64,000 bases of DNA, taken from the NCBI GenBank assembly GCA_903847205.1, contig CAINDA010000056.1, forward strand, positions 93,598-157,597. The letters run 5' to 3'. Shown here piece by piece: positions 49,084 through 58,130 of the stretch. The DNA comes from an uncultured Bacteroidota bacterium. Lineage in GTDB: Bacteria > Bacteroidota > Bacteroidia > 2-12-FULL-35-15. Each line of letters opens with the position of its first letter. Position 1 is the first letter of the stretch. The position numbers and the translations under genes were made by a program. The notes under the pieces are model-generated. The model was not told the DNA's origin and did no database searches. It saw only the letters and a program-made list of their open reading frames with translations.

Positions 49084-49518
49084 CTACATTCTATCCATGT
49101 ACCAGCTCAATTCTTTTTCCATTTTTTTGTATCGGAAAATGGTGGTGATGATTTTTTGCAGACGAACAAAGGCGGTTTCGCTTTTTACAACATAATCAAA
49201 TGCGCGATGATGCATACAGTTTATCGCCACATCAATTTTATCCTGCGAGGACAGCATCACTACAGGAATATCCTGGTTATAAGCTTTTATTTTATCCAAG
49301 GTGGCCAAGCCGTTCATTGCATTTTTGTCAATACCATCGAGATGGTAGTCTAAAATGATTACATCAGGATTGTGTGATAAATTCTCCATGCAAAGTTCGC
49401 CTGTGGCAAATGTTTCTATAGTAAAATCAGCATGTTCAAGGAATTCAATTTCCAATGATTTTAAAAACAGAGCATCGTCATCAACGAGGAAAAGTTTTAT
49501 TTTATTTTCGTTTTTCAT
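49084..49518 (-). CDS. Stand-alone receiver
   Basis: This 144-residue receiver-only protein has VDDD, phospho-Asp in VIILDYHL, Ser in MLSSQD and Lys in YVVKSE. The gene overlaps the upstream hybrid kinase by 17 bp, so its translation is probably coupled to it. It resembles the receivers at 28764 and 29306 (DYHLDGIDKNAMNGLATL). It is a likely partner of the HPt domain at the end of the kinase. Confidence 0.87.
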   Translation of the reverse strand: MKNENKIKLFLVDDDALFLKSLEIEFLEHADFTIETFATGELCMENLSHNPDVIILDYHLDGIDKNAMNGLATLDKIKAYNQDIPVVMLSSQDKIDVAINCMHHRAFDYVVKSETAFVRLQKIITTIFRYKKMEKELSWYMDRM

Positions 49519-52500
49519 TTTTCGTGTTTTTAATGGTATTAAATTCTTCTTCTAATTCTGTGCATGCCTGGGTGCAGACGTTTTCAAGCTGTAAAATTAA
49601 GTCATGCATTCCATCTGTTTCCTTCTGGGCAACAGCATATTCCTGCACTTTTCTGGCAATGTTTTCAAAATCTGTGCTGATACCCATTATTGAAAACGAC
49701 GGAATCATTTTATGAACAGCAGCGTGCACCATCGTCCAGTCTTTTGCGGAGAAACCATCTCTCATTGCAGCAATCAATGGCGGCGTTTGCTCCAGATAAA
49801 GCGCAATCATTTCCATCATCAATTCTGGATTTGATTTTGTACGCTGCATTAAATAAGCCATATCTATGCATCTTAACTTTTTAATTTCAATAGCCTCTAT
49901 TTCTTTTGCTTCATTATTTTTTAGCAGGGCTGGTTTCGATACTAAGCCTACTATTTTACTGTATAATACTCTTTCATCAACAGGTTTTGCAATGTAATCA
50001 TTCATACCCACAGCTTTACATTTTGCCAAATCTACAGTGGTTACATCTGCTGTTAATGCAATGATGGGTATCTTCGATTTCATTGTATTGCGGATATATT
50101 CGGTAGCCTCAAACCCATTCATTTCGGGCATTTGCAGGTCCATCAAAATAATATCATACGATTTCTGCTGCAGCTTTTCGATTGCTATTTTCCCATTGGA
50201 TGCAATATCACGATCAAAGCCGAAATCATCCAATAGCGTTTTCATCAGTAATTGATTCAGTGCAATGTCTTCAACTACTAATACCTTTATGTTTTTAATT
50301 TCGGTATCAAGCTCCGCTAATCCAGTATCTAATTCTGCTTCAGCACTTGTTTTTTGAAAACATAATACAAAACTAAAAGTAGAACCCTCATCAATTTTGC
50401 TTTTCACGTGTATGCTGCCTCCCTGCGGTTCAACTAATTGTTTAACGATGGCAAGCCCTAATCCTGTTCCGCCAAACAACCTCGAGGTACCGCTGGATGC
50501 CTGCTGAAAATTTTCAAATATTTTTTCTATTTTATTTTCCGTAATTCCGATTCCTGTGTCGCTGACTGAAAATTCAATGGTTGCCTGCTCTTTATCTTCA
50601 CTAAGCAAACGAACACTTACTGTAATTTTTCCTCTTGATGTAAACTTTACAGCATTACTCACCAGATTTAAAATAATCTGATGAAGGCGCACCGGGTCGC
50701 CTACTAAAACCTCCGGAATTCTATTGTCGTATTTTTTTACCAGCTCTAAATTCTTTTCATGGATTTTTGTCTCGAATAAATGAAGCATAGATGATATGGA
50801 AGCTTTTAATTTGAACGGTGTTTTCTCAAATGTCATTTTTCCTGCATCCACTTTTGCTAAATCGAGTATGTCATTAATCAGCACGATTAATGCATCACCG
50901 CTGGTTTTTATGGCTGACAAATATTCCTTTTGTTTTACCGATAACTCTGTTTTCAGAACTACTTTTGTAAATCCAATAATCGCATTCATCGGTGTTCGGA
51001 TTTCATGACTCATGTTAGATAAAAACTGCTGTTTCGCTTTTACCGCATCTTCAGCAATTCGTGTAGCGCTTTCGGCCTTTCCTTTTGCTTCTTCAGCAAT
51101 TTCGGTTGCGAGCTCCGCAAATACTTTTGCTTCGTTTAATTCTGTTGCTATTCTTTTTTGGTCAGTAATATCTCTTGCTACAATTACCACGCCCAGTACA
51201 TTTCCTCTATCATCTTTATAAACCGATCCGTTGCATAATACATCGGTGAACTTACCATCCATTATTGTTAATGGATAATCTACCACAAACCCCTTTGCAA
51301 ATGCGTGCTGGTATGCTTCCCGTGCTTTGTCAGGCTCAGTAAAACAGTCAAAAAAATCAGTACCGATTAATTTATCTCTTGATACTCCAGTTACTCTCAC
51401 AGTTGCCTGATTCATATCAGTTATTTTCCCTTCCGGACTGATTGTAAATAATGGATCGCGGCTGGCTTCAATAAGACTGAGTGAATATTTCGAAAGTAAT
51501 TTTTGGGCGGTTACATCTCTAGCTACAATCACGACACCCAACACATTTCCATTGTCATCTTTATAAACTGACCCGTTGAATAAAACATCGGTAAGTTTGC
51601 CATTTTTGTGGCGAAGTGTCAACGGAGAATCAGCAACAGAGCCTTTTGCAAATACTTCCTGATAAACTTCACGTGCCTTTTGGGGCTCAGTGAAATAATC
51701 AAAAAAGTCAGTTCCTGTAAGCTTTTCACGGGTCATACCTGTAATGTTCGCCAGGGCTTCATTCATATCCGTAATTTTCCCTTCGGTACTGATGGTAACC
51801 AATGGGTCGCGACTTGCTTCAATCAGACTAAGCGAATACTGCGAAGCTAATTTTGCAGAGTAGCTGAGTGCTTCAAGCTCTTTATTTGCAATTTCACGTT
51901 TCTCTTTCTCTTTATTTTGAAAGTCCAATTCTATATCAGCAATAACTAACTCCGCAGCCCTTTTTTCTTTCTCGCCTGTTTGAAATACCAGCTCTTTATT
52001 GGCTATGAATAACTCAGCAGCGCGTTTTTCTTTTTCATTATTTTGAAAAGCAAGTTCTTTATTAGCAATTCCCAGCTCTTCTGCCCGTTTTTCTTTTTCA
52101 TCGTTTTGGAAGGCCAGCTCTTTGTTGGCGATACCTAACTCTGCAGCACGTTTTTCTTTTTCATCATTTTGAAAAGCCAGCTCTTTGTTAGCAATGCCTA
52201 ACTCTGCTGCTCGTTTTTCCTTTTCATCATTTTGAAAAGCAAGTTCTTTGTTGGCGATGCCTAATTCTTCGGCTCTTTTTTCTTTTTCATCATTTTGAAA
52301 TGCAAGCTCTTTGTTGGCTATGCCTAATTCGGCCGCACGTTTTTCTTTTTCGTCATTTTGAAAAGCAAGCTCCTTGTTGGCAATACCTAATTCCGCAGCA
52401 CGTTTTTCTTTCTCATCGTTTTGGAATGCCAGCTCTTTGTTGGCAATGCTTAACTCCGCAGCACGTTTTTCTTTCTCATCATTTTGAAAGGCTAGTTCTT

Positions 52501-53425
52501 TATTGGCAATGCTTAATTCTGCTGCACGTTTTTCTTTCTCATCATTTTGGAAGGCAAGTTCCTTGTTGGCAATGCTTAATTCTGCGGCACGTTTTTCTTT
52601 CTCATCGTTTTGGAAGGCAAGTTCTTTGTTGGCAATACTTAATTCAGCTGCCCGTTTTTCTTTCTCATCATTTTGAAAAGCAAGTTCTTTGTTGGCAATA
52701 CCTAACTCAGCTGCACGTTTTTCTTTCTCATCATTTTGAAACGCAAGTTCTTTATTGGCGATGCCTAACTCTGCCGCCCGTTTTTCTTTCTCGTCGTTTT
52801 GAAAGGCAAGTTCTTTGTTGGCTATGATTAATTCATCTGCCCGTTTTTCTTTTACTTCATTTTGAAAAGCAAGTTCTTTATTCGCGATGGCTAACTCAGC
52901 AGCGCGTTTTTCTTTCTCATCATTTTGAAAGGCTAGTTCTTTATTGGCAATAGCGAGTTCGGCAGCGCGTTTTTCTTTCTCATCATTTTGAAAGGCAAGT
53001 TCCTTATTTGCTATAATTAATTCTGCAGCTCGTTTTTCTTTTTCATCATTTTGAAAAACAAGTTCCTTGTTGGCAATTATTAGTTCAGCTGCTCTTTTTT
53101 CTTTCTCCTCATTTTGAAAAACAAGTTCTTTGTTGGCAATAATTAATTCTGCCGCACGTTTTTCTTTCTCATCATTTTGAAAGACAAGTTCTTTGTTAGC
53201 AATTATTAATTCAGCAGCTCGCTTCTCTTTCTCTTCGTCCTGATATGCAAGTTCAATATTAGCAATGATTAACTCTTCTGCACGTTTTTCTTTCTCTTCG
53301 TCTTGAAAAACAAGTTCTTTGTTAGCAATGATTAATTCTGCCGCACGCTTTTCTTTCTCTTCATTTTGATAGACTAGTTCCTTGTTGGCACTAATTAATT
53401 CATCCGATTTTTTTCTCTTAGCCAT
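49502..53425 (-). CDS. 24-repeat coiled coil - PAS - PAS - hybrid kinase - receiver - HPt
   Basis: This 1307-residue protein is counted from the ATG at 53425 (MAKRKKSDELISANKEL). An upstream TTG at 53437 is less likely. About 24 copies of the 20-residue repeat fill residues 12-495. Then come two PAS domains (about 510-745), a short coiled coil, HisKA (LSNMSHEIRTPMN about 810), HATPase (NLVSNAVKF, GGTGLGLAIVKQL), a receiver (ILMDLQMPEMNG) and HPt (AAVHKMIPSFSIMG near the C-terminus). There is no membrane helix. It lies 22 bp after the AraC gene and overlaps the receiver gene, so regulator, kinase and receiver form one operon under DR21 site 16. Confidence 0.92.
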   Translation of the reverse strand: MAKRKKSDELISANKELVYQNEEKEKRAAELIIANKELVFQDEEKEKRAEELIIANIELAYQDEEKEKRAAELIIANKELVFQNDEKEKRAAELIIANKELVFQNEEKEKRAAELIIANKELVFQNDEKEKRAAELIIANKELAFQNDEKEKRAAELAIANKELAFQNDEKEKRAAELAIANKELAFQNEVKEKRADELIIANKELAFQNDEKEKRAAELGIANKELAFQNDEKEKRAAELGIANKELAFQNDEKEKRAAELSIANKELAFQNDEKEKRAAELSIANKELAFQNDEKEKRAAELSIANKELAFQNDEKEKRAAELSIANKELAFQNDEKEKRAAELGIANKELAFQNDEKEKRAAELGIANKELAFQNDEKEKRAEELGIANKELAFQNDEKEKRAAELGIANKELAFQNDEKEKRAAELGIANKELAFQNDEKEKRAEELGIANKELAFQNNEKEKRAAELFIANKELVFQTGEKEKRAAELVIADIELDFQNKEKEKREIANKELEALSYSAKLASQYSLSLIEASRDPLVTISTEGKITDMNEALANITGMTREKLTGTDFFDYFTEPQKAREVYQEVFAKGSVADSPLTLRHKNGKLTDVLFNGSVYKDDNGNVLGVVIVARDVTAQKLLSKYSLSLIEASRDPLFTISPEGKITDMNQATVRVTGVSRDKLIGTDFFDCFTEPDKAREAYQHAFAKGFVVDYPLTIMDGKFTDVLCNGSVYKDDRGNVLGVVIVARDITDQKRIATELNEAKVFAELATEIAEEAKGKAESATRIAEDAVKAKQQFLSNMSHEIRTPMNAIIGFTKVVLKTELSVKQKEYLSAIKTSGDALIVLINDILDLAKVDAGKMTFEKTPFKLKASISSMLHLFETKIHEKNLELVKKYDNRIPEVLVGDPVRLHQIILNLVSNAVKFTSRGKITVSVRLLSEDKEQATIEFSVSDTGIGITENKIEKIFENFQQASSGTSRLFGGTGLGLAIVKQLVEPQGGSIHVKSKIDEGSTFSFVLCFQKTSAEAELDTGLAELDTEIKNIKVLVVEDIALNQLLMKTLLDDFGFDRDIASNGKIAIEKLQQKSYDIILMDLQMPEMNGFEATEYIRNTMKSKIPIIALTADVTTVDLAKCKAVGMNDYIAKPVDERVLYSKIVGLVSKPALLKNNEAKEIEAIEIKKLRCIDMAYLMQRTKSNPELMMEMIALYLEQTPPLIAAMRDGFSAKDWTMVHAAVHKMIPSFSIMGISTDFENIARKVQEYAVAQKETDGMHDLILQLENVCTQACTELEEEFNTIKNTKNEKRK
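51871..53395 (-). repeat. About 24-copy 60-bp/20-aa tandem repeat
   Basis: This is the longest and most uniform array. Copies 10-21 differ only at a few residues (ELGIANKELAFQNDEKEKRA or ELSIANKELAFQNDEKEKRA). The first copies (VYQNEEKEKR, VFQDEEKEKR) and the last two are more diverged. That gradient indicates recent internal amplification. Confidence 0.92.
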
Positions 53426-53447
53426 CTGCTGCAGCAATAAGTTTATT

Positions 53448-54029
53448 TTAATTTATGCAATTTGAATTCCCAATATCTTCAATCGGGCTTCTTCTTTTGT
53501 CTTTCAGCTGTTTAAAATGTGAAGGCGAGAGTCCCGTTACTTTCTTAAATTGATTGGATAAGTGTGCAACACTGCTGTAATTCATTTTCCAAGCTATTTC
53601 AGTAATGTTCAGTTCACCGTAAATCATCAATTCTTTTATGCGCTCAATTTTATGGGAAATTATGAATTGCTCAATCGTTGTTCCCTGCACCTCAGAAAAT
53701 AAATTTGCCAGATAGGTATAATCGTGGTTTAGTTTTTCACTCAAAAAAGTAGAGAAATTTGTTTTGATCATTTCATCTGTATGATGAACCATTTCAATAA
53801 CTACATTTTTTATTTTTTCAATCAAAACAGCCCTTTTATCATCCATTAACTCCAGCCCAGAGTTGAGTAATGCGGTTTTGAGCTCCAAACGCTGCTCCGA
53901 AGTTATATTTTCCATTATCTCAACTTCACCTAATTCAACCGGGGTGAAATGCAGACCAAGTTTTCTCAACTCATCTTTCACGGCCATTTTACAGCGGGCA
54001 CTTACCATGTATTTGATATATAATTTCAA
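53448..54029 (-). CDS. AraC-family regulator with ferredoxin-like N-terminus
   Basis: This 193-residue protein has an N-terminal domain (about 1-65, YIKYMVSARCKMAVKDELRKLGLHFTPVELGEVEIME...LNSGLELMDD) that looks like a beta-alpha-beta-beta-alpha-beta (HMA/ferredoxin-like) fold. It has a single Cys at 13 and no CxxC. The C-terminal AraC/XylS DNA-binding domain (about 95-180, FIISHKIERIKELMIYGELNITEIAWKMNYSSVAHLSNQFKKVTGLSPSHFK) has both helix-turn-helix units. AraC proteins bind tandem direct repeats 21 bp apart near -35, exactly the DR21 geometry. The gene is itself behind DR21 site 16, which suggests autoregulation. It is the only such regulator in the region. Confidence 0.92.
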   Translation of the reverse strand: MKLYIKYMVSARCKMAVKDELRKLGLHFTPVELGEVEIMENITSEQRLELKTALLNSGLELMDDKRAVLIEKIKNVVIEMVHHTDEMIKTNFSTFLSEKLNHDYTYLANLFSEVQGTTIEQFIISHKIERIKELMIYGELNITEIAWKMNYSSVAHLSNQFKKVTGLSPSHFKQLKDKRRSPIEDIGNSNCIN

Positions 54030-54056
54030 AATGATCTATATTAATAACAGTTAGGA

Positions 54057-54122
54057 CAAAGTTGCGCTGATTTGTGCAGAATTGAGTTACATAACTTTTA
54101 AAATAACTTACACAATTCACAC
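54057..54122 (-). promoter_or_regulatory. DR21 promoter module, site 16
   Basis: The TTACA half-sites on plus are at 54087 and 54108 (21 bp), with attcacac to 54122. The TTTG box at 54057-54060 is in the context CAACTTTGT, 30 bp from the proximal half-site. It drives the AraC-kinase-receiver operon and is the last copy in the window. Confidence 0.9.
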
Positions 54123-54620
54123 ATTTTATATTAGAATAAAGCTATAAAAAACCATTCTTCACTTTTGCAGAACATTATTTTAGAGCTCTTTCACATTTTG
54201 TATTGCTCCAAGGTACTCAATCTAAAAACAGAACCTCAGATATTTACTAAGTAAGTGGGACTTCAAAATTTTGAACTGACGGGCAGATGCTGGATGAGAG
54301 GCCTAGAAAATTGAATAAGATAGCATGCCATATCAAAGTACGAAGAATACAAAAGCTCTACTATTTAGATTCAGTAAGCTTAAAAAGAAAGGTATTTGTT
54401 TTACGAAAGAGTTCTTTGATACCAAATGTCTAACAAGAAAGAAGTCAGCAGAGTAAATAGTGAACGTCAATGGCAGGAACGAAGCAATCTCAATAATAGT
54501 ATTATATCAGATTGTGTCGTTCCTCGCAATGACATCAAAATGGGAATTACGAAGTAGGGAAATTTTTGAACCTAAAACAGCATCAAACCAACGAACTGAA
54601 ACAATAAATTTATGCAGGCT
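54123..54620. other. Intergenic region with a second REP-like element
   Basis: About 500 bp without a convincing gene. 54478-54527 is an imperfect palindrome (GGAACGAAGCAATCT with AGATTGTGTCGTTCC), a repeat type common between Bacteroidota genes. A 43-codon plus-strand frame (54325-54456, MPYQSTKNTKALLFRFSK) is open but unsupported. Confidence 0.5.
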
Positions 54621-55526
54621 CTAATTATTCTTCTTTGATTTTCTTTTGAAAAATCTTACAAGCCCATACCCAATCAATCCCAGGATAATCCACAAAGGCC
54701 AGGCATAAACAATACCGACAAGAAAACTTAAAAATCCGCTCCATCCGTTTCCGAAAGCACTGCCCATCCTGCCGAAGAAGCCTGGTTTATCAGTGGGCGT
54801 ATATTCAAACTCCTGGTGAAAATTCAAATTTATAGTACTGTAATTTACCTGGTCGGCCAGATATTTTAACTCTCCCTGTTTGGCTTCAATCTCTTCGCGT
54901 ATCTGTCCTAATTTTTGCTCTATCTCCAATATATCGCTCACTTTAGAAGCACTTTTTAAAATATCTAAATACCGTTTTTCAATTTCTCTTTTTGATTTCA
55001 GCCTTGATTCAATATCAATATACTGCGCAGTAACATCTTCGGCAGAAATATTTTTTGAATTTACATTGCTCGCTGCTGTTAACAGGTTATTTATCATGAT
55101 GTCAAAATCTTTATTCAGCACACGTATCACCATTGTATTGGAAATGCTGTAAGTATTGTTTTGTTCATTTTCACTGCCGATATAGGCGTTTCCGGACTTA
55201 ACTATTTTCTCGATTTCAATTCTTGCCTTTTTATAATCTTCTACAGTAATATTTATGTTGGCAGTTTTTTTAATTTTTTCAGGAATCTTAATTGATGCCT
55301 GAGTGTTGGCGACAGGCTCATCGGCAGCGGGCTTACCTGCTTCTTCAGTTGTTTCTTTCTGTATCCCGTTCCCTGCTTTTTCAGGTGATGGCGGAGGAGG
55401 AGGCGCCAAATCCATACCTGAAGCGGGAGCTGATCCCCCTCCGGGTAAATAACTAAGTTCGGCAGATTTATTACTGCATGAGGTGAGCATTACAAATGCT
55501 AAAAGAAGAGAATACATAGTTTTCAT
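54621..55526 (-). CDS. DUF4349 lipoprotein
   Basis: This 301-residue protein has a lipoprotein signal (lipobox FVMLTSC, Cys near 18), a Pro/Glu-rich linker, the DUF4349 domain (about 78-245, KTANINITVEDYKKARIEIEKIV, TAQYIDIESRLKSKREIEKRYLDIL, REEIEAKQGELKYLADQVNYSTI) and a C-terminal membrane helix (about 262-288). The function of the family is unknown. It is a common envelope lipoprotein of Bacteroidota. There is no DR21 copy upstream. Confidence 0.88.
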   Translation of the reverse strand: MKTMYSLLLAFVMLTSCSNKSAELSYLPGGGSAPASGMDLAPPPPPSPEKAGNGIQKETTEEAGKPAADEPVANTQASIKIPEKIKKTANINITVEDYKKARIEIEKIVKSGNAYIGSENEQNNTYSISNTMVIRVLNKDFDIMINNLLTAASNVNSKNISAEDVTAQYIDIESRLKSKREIEKRYLDILKSASKVSDILEIEQKLGQIREEIEAKQGELKYLADQVNYSTINLNFHQEFEYTPTDKPGFFGRMGSAFGNGWSGFLSFLVGIVYAWPLWIILGLIGYGLVRFFKRKSKKNN

Positions 55527-55654
55527 TTTTAAAAATTTTAATTGTTAATTTCCTGATAGGGACTAAAGTAAAATTAATCTATTTCATATCACAGATGCAA
55601 TAATTTACAAAATCCATAAGCGAATTCTTCTTAATTTCGTTCAAAATAAAATAT

Positions 55655-56083
55655 ATGAGCATTTGGTACAGACCTTATAAACTTGAAGAGATACAGTGGG
55701 TGTTAAAAAACAATATGTCTGAAGCCCTTGGTATTGAAATTATAGAAATTACAGAGGACTCGGTTAAAGGACGTATGCCTGTTGACCAGCGAACAAAGCA
55801 GTCAAGGAATATTTTACACGGCGGCGCTTCAGCAGCCTTAGCCGAAACGCTTGGAAGTATTGCTTCTAATTTAGCTATAGACAGTACTACACATACCTGT
55901 GTCGGCTTGGATATTAATGCCAATCATTTAAGGCCCGTCAGCAGCGGTTTTGTTTACGGCGAAGCTAAGCCCATCCACCTCGGTAAAAAAACGCATGTAT
56001 GGGCAATTGAAATAAAAAATGAGCAGGGCAAACTGGTCTGCATCAGCAGGCTTACAATGGCGGTGCTTGAATTGGAGAAATAG
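55655..56083 (+). CDS. Hotdog-fold thioesterase (PaaI/MenI type)
   Basis: This 142-residue cytosolic hotdog enzyme has GRMPVDQRTKQSRNILHGGASAALAETLGSIA, with HGG and the catalytic Glu of the PaaI/YbdB group, then GLDINANHLRPV. It hydrolyses an acyl- or aryl-CoA thioester, for example DHNA-CoA in menaquinone synthesis. The neighbouring pterin dehydratase does not settle the substrate. It is the first of three plus-strand genes. Confidence 0.88.
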   Translation: MSIWYRPYKLEEIQWVLKNNMSEALGIEIIEITEDSVKGRMPVDQRTKQSRNILHGGASAALAETLGSIASNLAIDSTTHTCVGLDINANHLRPVSSGFVYGEAKPIHLGKKTHVWAIEIKNEQGKLVCISRLTMAVLELEK

Positions 56084-56201
56084 AGATTTGATGATTTAGA
56101 GAATTTTAAAATCTCTAAATCTCTATTTCAGCATCTATCTAATTCTCCATTTCATAAATTCTCCAATTCTATAAATCACCAATTCTCTAATTCAAAAAAT
56201 T

Positions 56202-56459
56202 ATGTGGAAAGACGAAAATAACCAGTTAAAAAAAAATTTTAAGTTTAGTAATTTTATTGAAGCTTTTGGTTTTATGACCAAGGTGGCACTCATAGCCGAA
56301 AAAATGAATCATCATCCATACTGGAGCAATATTTATAACGAAGTTGAAATTGCCCTGTCAACGCATGATGCAGGTGATATTGTTACTGATAAAGATTTAA
56401 AACTTGCCAAAGAAATTGATACAATTTTCAAAGGAAAAACTTCTATTTTTAAAGGATAA
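56202..56459 (+). CDS. phhB: Pterin-4a-carbinolamine dehydratase
   Basis: This 85-residue protein carries the family signature [37 protein letters not shown] with the two catalytic His and the Trp. It dehydrates 4a-hydroxytetrahydrobiopterin to regenerate the cofactor of aromatic amino-acid hydroxylases and may also act as a small regulator. It is slightly shorter than usual at the N-terminus. The 118 bp before it are low-complexity (repeated aattctc and aatctct). Confidence 0.9.
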   Translation: MWKDENNQLKKNFKFSNFIEAFGFMTKVALIAEKMNHHPYWSNIYNEVEIALSTHDAGDIVTDKDLKLAKEIDTIFKGKTSIFKG

Positions 56460-56593
56460 TAAAAAACACAAATAAACTCATCCTGTCAAAGCCTTTGTCC
56501 GTAGGAAGAACATGCACCAGCAAACTCTTTTTTCAAAACACAGCTTACCATACTATTCTTTCCAGCGATTACTGTAAAACACAATTCAAAAAA

Positions 56594-58063
56594 ATGATTT
56601 TAAAAAAATTATTTATCTTATTATTTTTCTCGCTGCACTTTTTTTTTTATTCAGCTGCTCAATCAAAACTAAGCACTGAAATTGAACTGTTAAAAAAGGA
56701 TGAATCGCTGAAACATTCGGTATGGAGCATCTGCGTGATGCCTGCAGAAAAAGATACCATCATTGCTGAATACAACAGCGCTGCAAGTTTAGTACCCGCC
56801 AGTACATTAAAAATTGTAACCACTGGTGCGGCACTGTCAATTCTGGGAAGTGATTTTAAATTTCAAACAAAACTTCAGTACGACGGCAGTTATGATTCCT
56901 TAACCGGAATCTTAAAAGGTAATTTATACATTACCGGAGGCGGTGATCCTGCACTTGAATCAGAATATTTTACAGACGAAAAAGACAGCCTGAGCACCAC
57001 CGATAAATGGGCGCGCATTATCAAAAAGAAAGGGATAAAAAAAATTGAAGGCGCTGTAATAGGCGATGCTGAAGTGTTTGATGACAATATGATTCCATCT
57101 CAGTGGATCTGGGCTGATATCGGCAATTACTTCGGCGCAGGAGCCTGCGGACTAACCTACCACGATAATAAATATACTGCCCTTTTTAAAACAGGAGCAA
57201 AAGGAAGCAAGGCTGTACTCACAAAAACCTCACCTGTTATTAATGGCCTGCAGTTGATAAACAGCGTTACATCAAATGGTAAAGACGACAGCGCATTTAT
57301 TTACGGCGCGCCGTATTCGTATTACCACACTGTTCAGGGCACTATCCCAGCAAATCAGAATAATTATGAAATAGAAGGCTCAATCCCTGACCCTGCCTTG
57401 TTTTGTGCACAGTCGCTTGAACTGTCCTTAAAAGCAATCGGCATCAGCACCGCCGGCAAAGCTTCAACTGTACGGGTTTTAAAAGAGGCGGACAAATACA
57501 CACCTCCAGCCAAACTTACATTGTACACAAATTACTCTCCTCCCCTTTCTGAAATTGTTTATTGGACAAATCTTAAAAGCATAAACCTTTTTGCTGAACA
57601 TCTCCTGAAATATATTGCCTACAAGAAAGAAGGCTTCGGAAAAGAAAATGAAGGAACAGAAATTGTGACTAACTTTTGGAAAAACAAAGGCGTTGATGTA
57701 AGCGGTTTTTTTATGAATGACGGCTGCGGATTATCGCGTTCAAATGTTATCACAACTAAAACCGAAACAGAGATTTTACGCAAGATGATAAAGGATAAAA
57801 ACTTTAAAGCATTTTACAATTCCCTCCCTGTTGCAGGAAAATCAGGCTCTTTGGAAAATTTATGCCAGGGAACCTGTGCGAAAAATAACCTATGTGCAAA
57901 AAGCGGTTACATAACCCGGGCAAGAGGATATGCAGGTTATGTGAAAAATAAAAAAGGTGAAATGCTTTGTTTTTCAATGCTTGCAAATAATTATGAATGC
58001 ACGCCTGCCGAAATGAAAAAGAAATTTGAGAAGTTAATGATTGCCATGGCGGAGATGGAGTAA
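56594..58063 (+). CDS. dacB: D-Ala-D-Ala carboxypeptidase/endopeptidase (PBP4, S13)
   Basis: This 489-residue protein is counted from the ATG at 56594 (MILKKLFILLFFSLHFFFYS, signal peptide). An upstream TTG at 56495 lacks support. The SxxK motif is SLVPASTLK (Ser70-Lys73), the SxN motif is LSRSN, and KSG-type motifs are in AGKSGSLEN. It trims or cleaves peptidoglycan cross-links in the periplasm. Length and order fit the S13 family. It is probably transcribed separately from the pterin gene, 134 bp upstream. Confidence 0.9.
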   Translation: MILKKLFILLFFSLHFFFYSAAQSKLSTEIELLKKDESLKHSVWSICVMPAEKDTIIAEYNSAASLVPASTLKIVTTGAALSILGSDFKFQTKLQYDGSYDSLTGILKGNLYITGGGDPALESEYFTDEKDSLSTTDKWARIIKKKGIKKIEGAVIGDAEVFDDNMIPSQWIWADIGNYFGAGACGLTYHDNKYTALFKTGAKGSKAVLTKTSPVINGLQLINSVTSNGKDDSAFIYGAPYSYYHTVQGTIPANQNNYEIEGSIPDPALFCAQSLELSLKAIGISTAGKASTVRVLKEADKYTPPAKLTLYTNYSPPLSEIVYWTNLKSINLFAEHLLKYIAYKKEGFGKENEGTEIVTNFWKNKGVDVSGFFMNDGCGLSRSNVITTKTETEILRKMIKDKNFKAFYNSLPVAGKSGSLENLCQGTCAKNNLCAKSGYITRARGYAGYVKNKKGEMLCFSMLANNYECTPAEMKKKFEKLMIAMAEME

Positions 58064-58130
58064 GACTTTTTAAGTTTAAAGTTAAAAAGTTTAAAGTCTA
58101 AAGTTCTGTGTATGACAGCAAACATGAAAT

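Noticed and set aside
52300..52827. Long plus-strand open frame across the repeat array
   Set aside because: It is the shadow of the repeated minus-strand coding units, with a biased Cys/Leu/Phe composition and no domain.
51871..53395. Regular 60-bp repeats that could look like a CRISPR array
   Set aside because: The units are contiguous, have no spacers and stay in one reading frame that codes a coiled coil joined to PAS and kinase domains.
85..54122. DR21 as a mobile or REP-type repeat instead of a promoter
   Set aside because: Only the half-sites and spacing are conserved while the inner spacer varies, each copy is upstream of a gene in the gene's orientation, and no copies are seen within coding DNA or downstream of genes.
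54325..54456. 43-codon plus-strand frame (MPYQSTKNTKALLFRFSK...)
   Set aside because: It has no promoter, no recognisable family and lies in a REP-containing gap, so it was left as unsupported.
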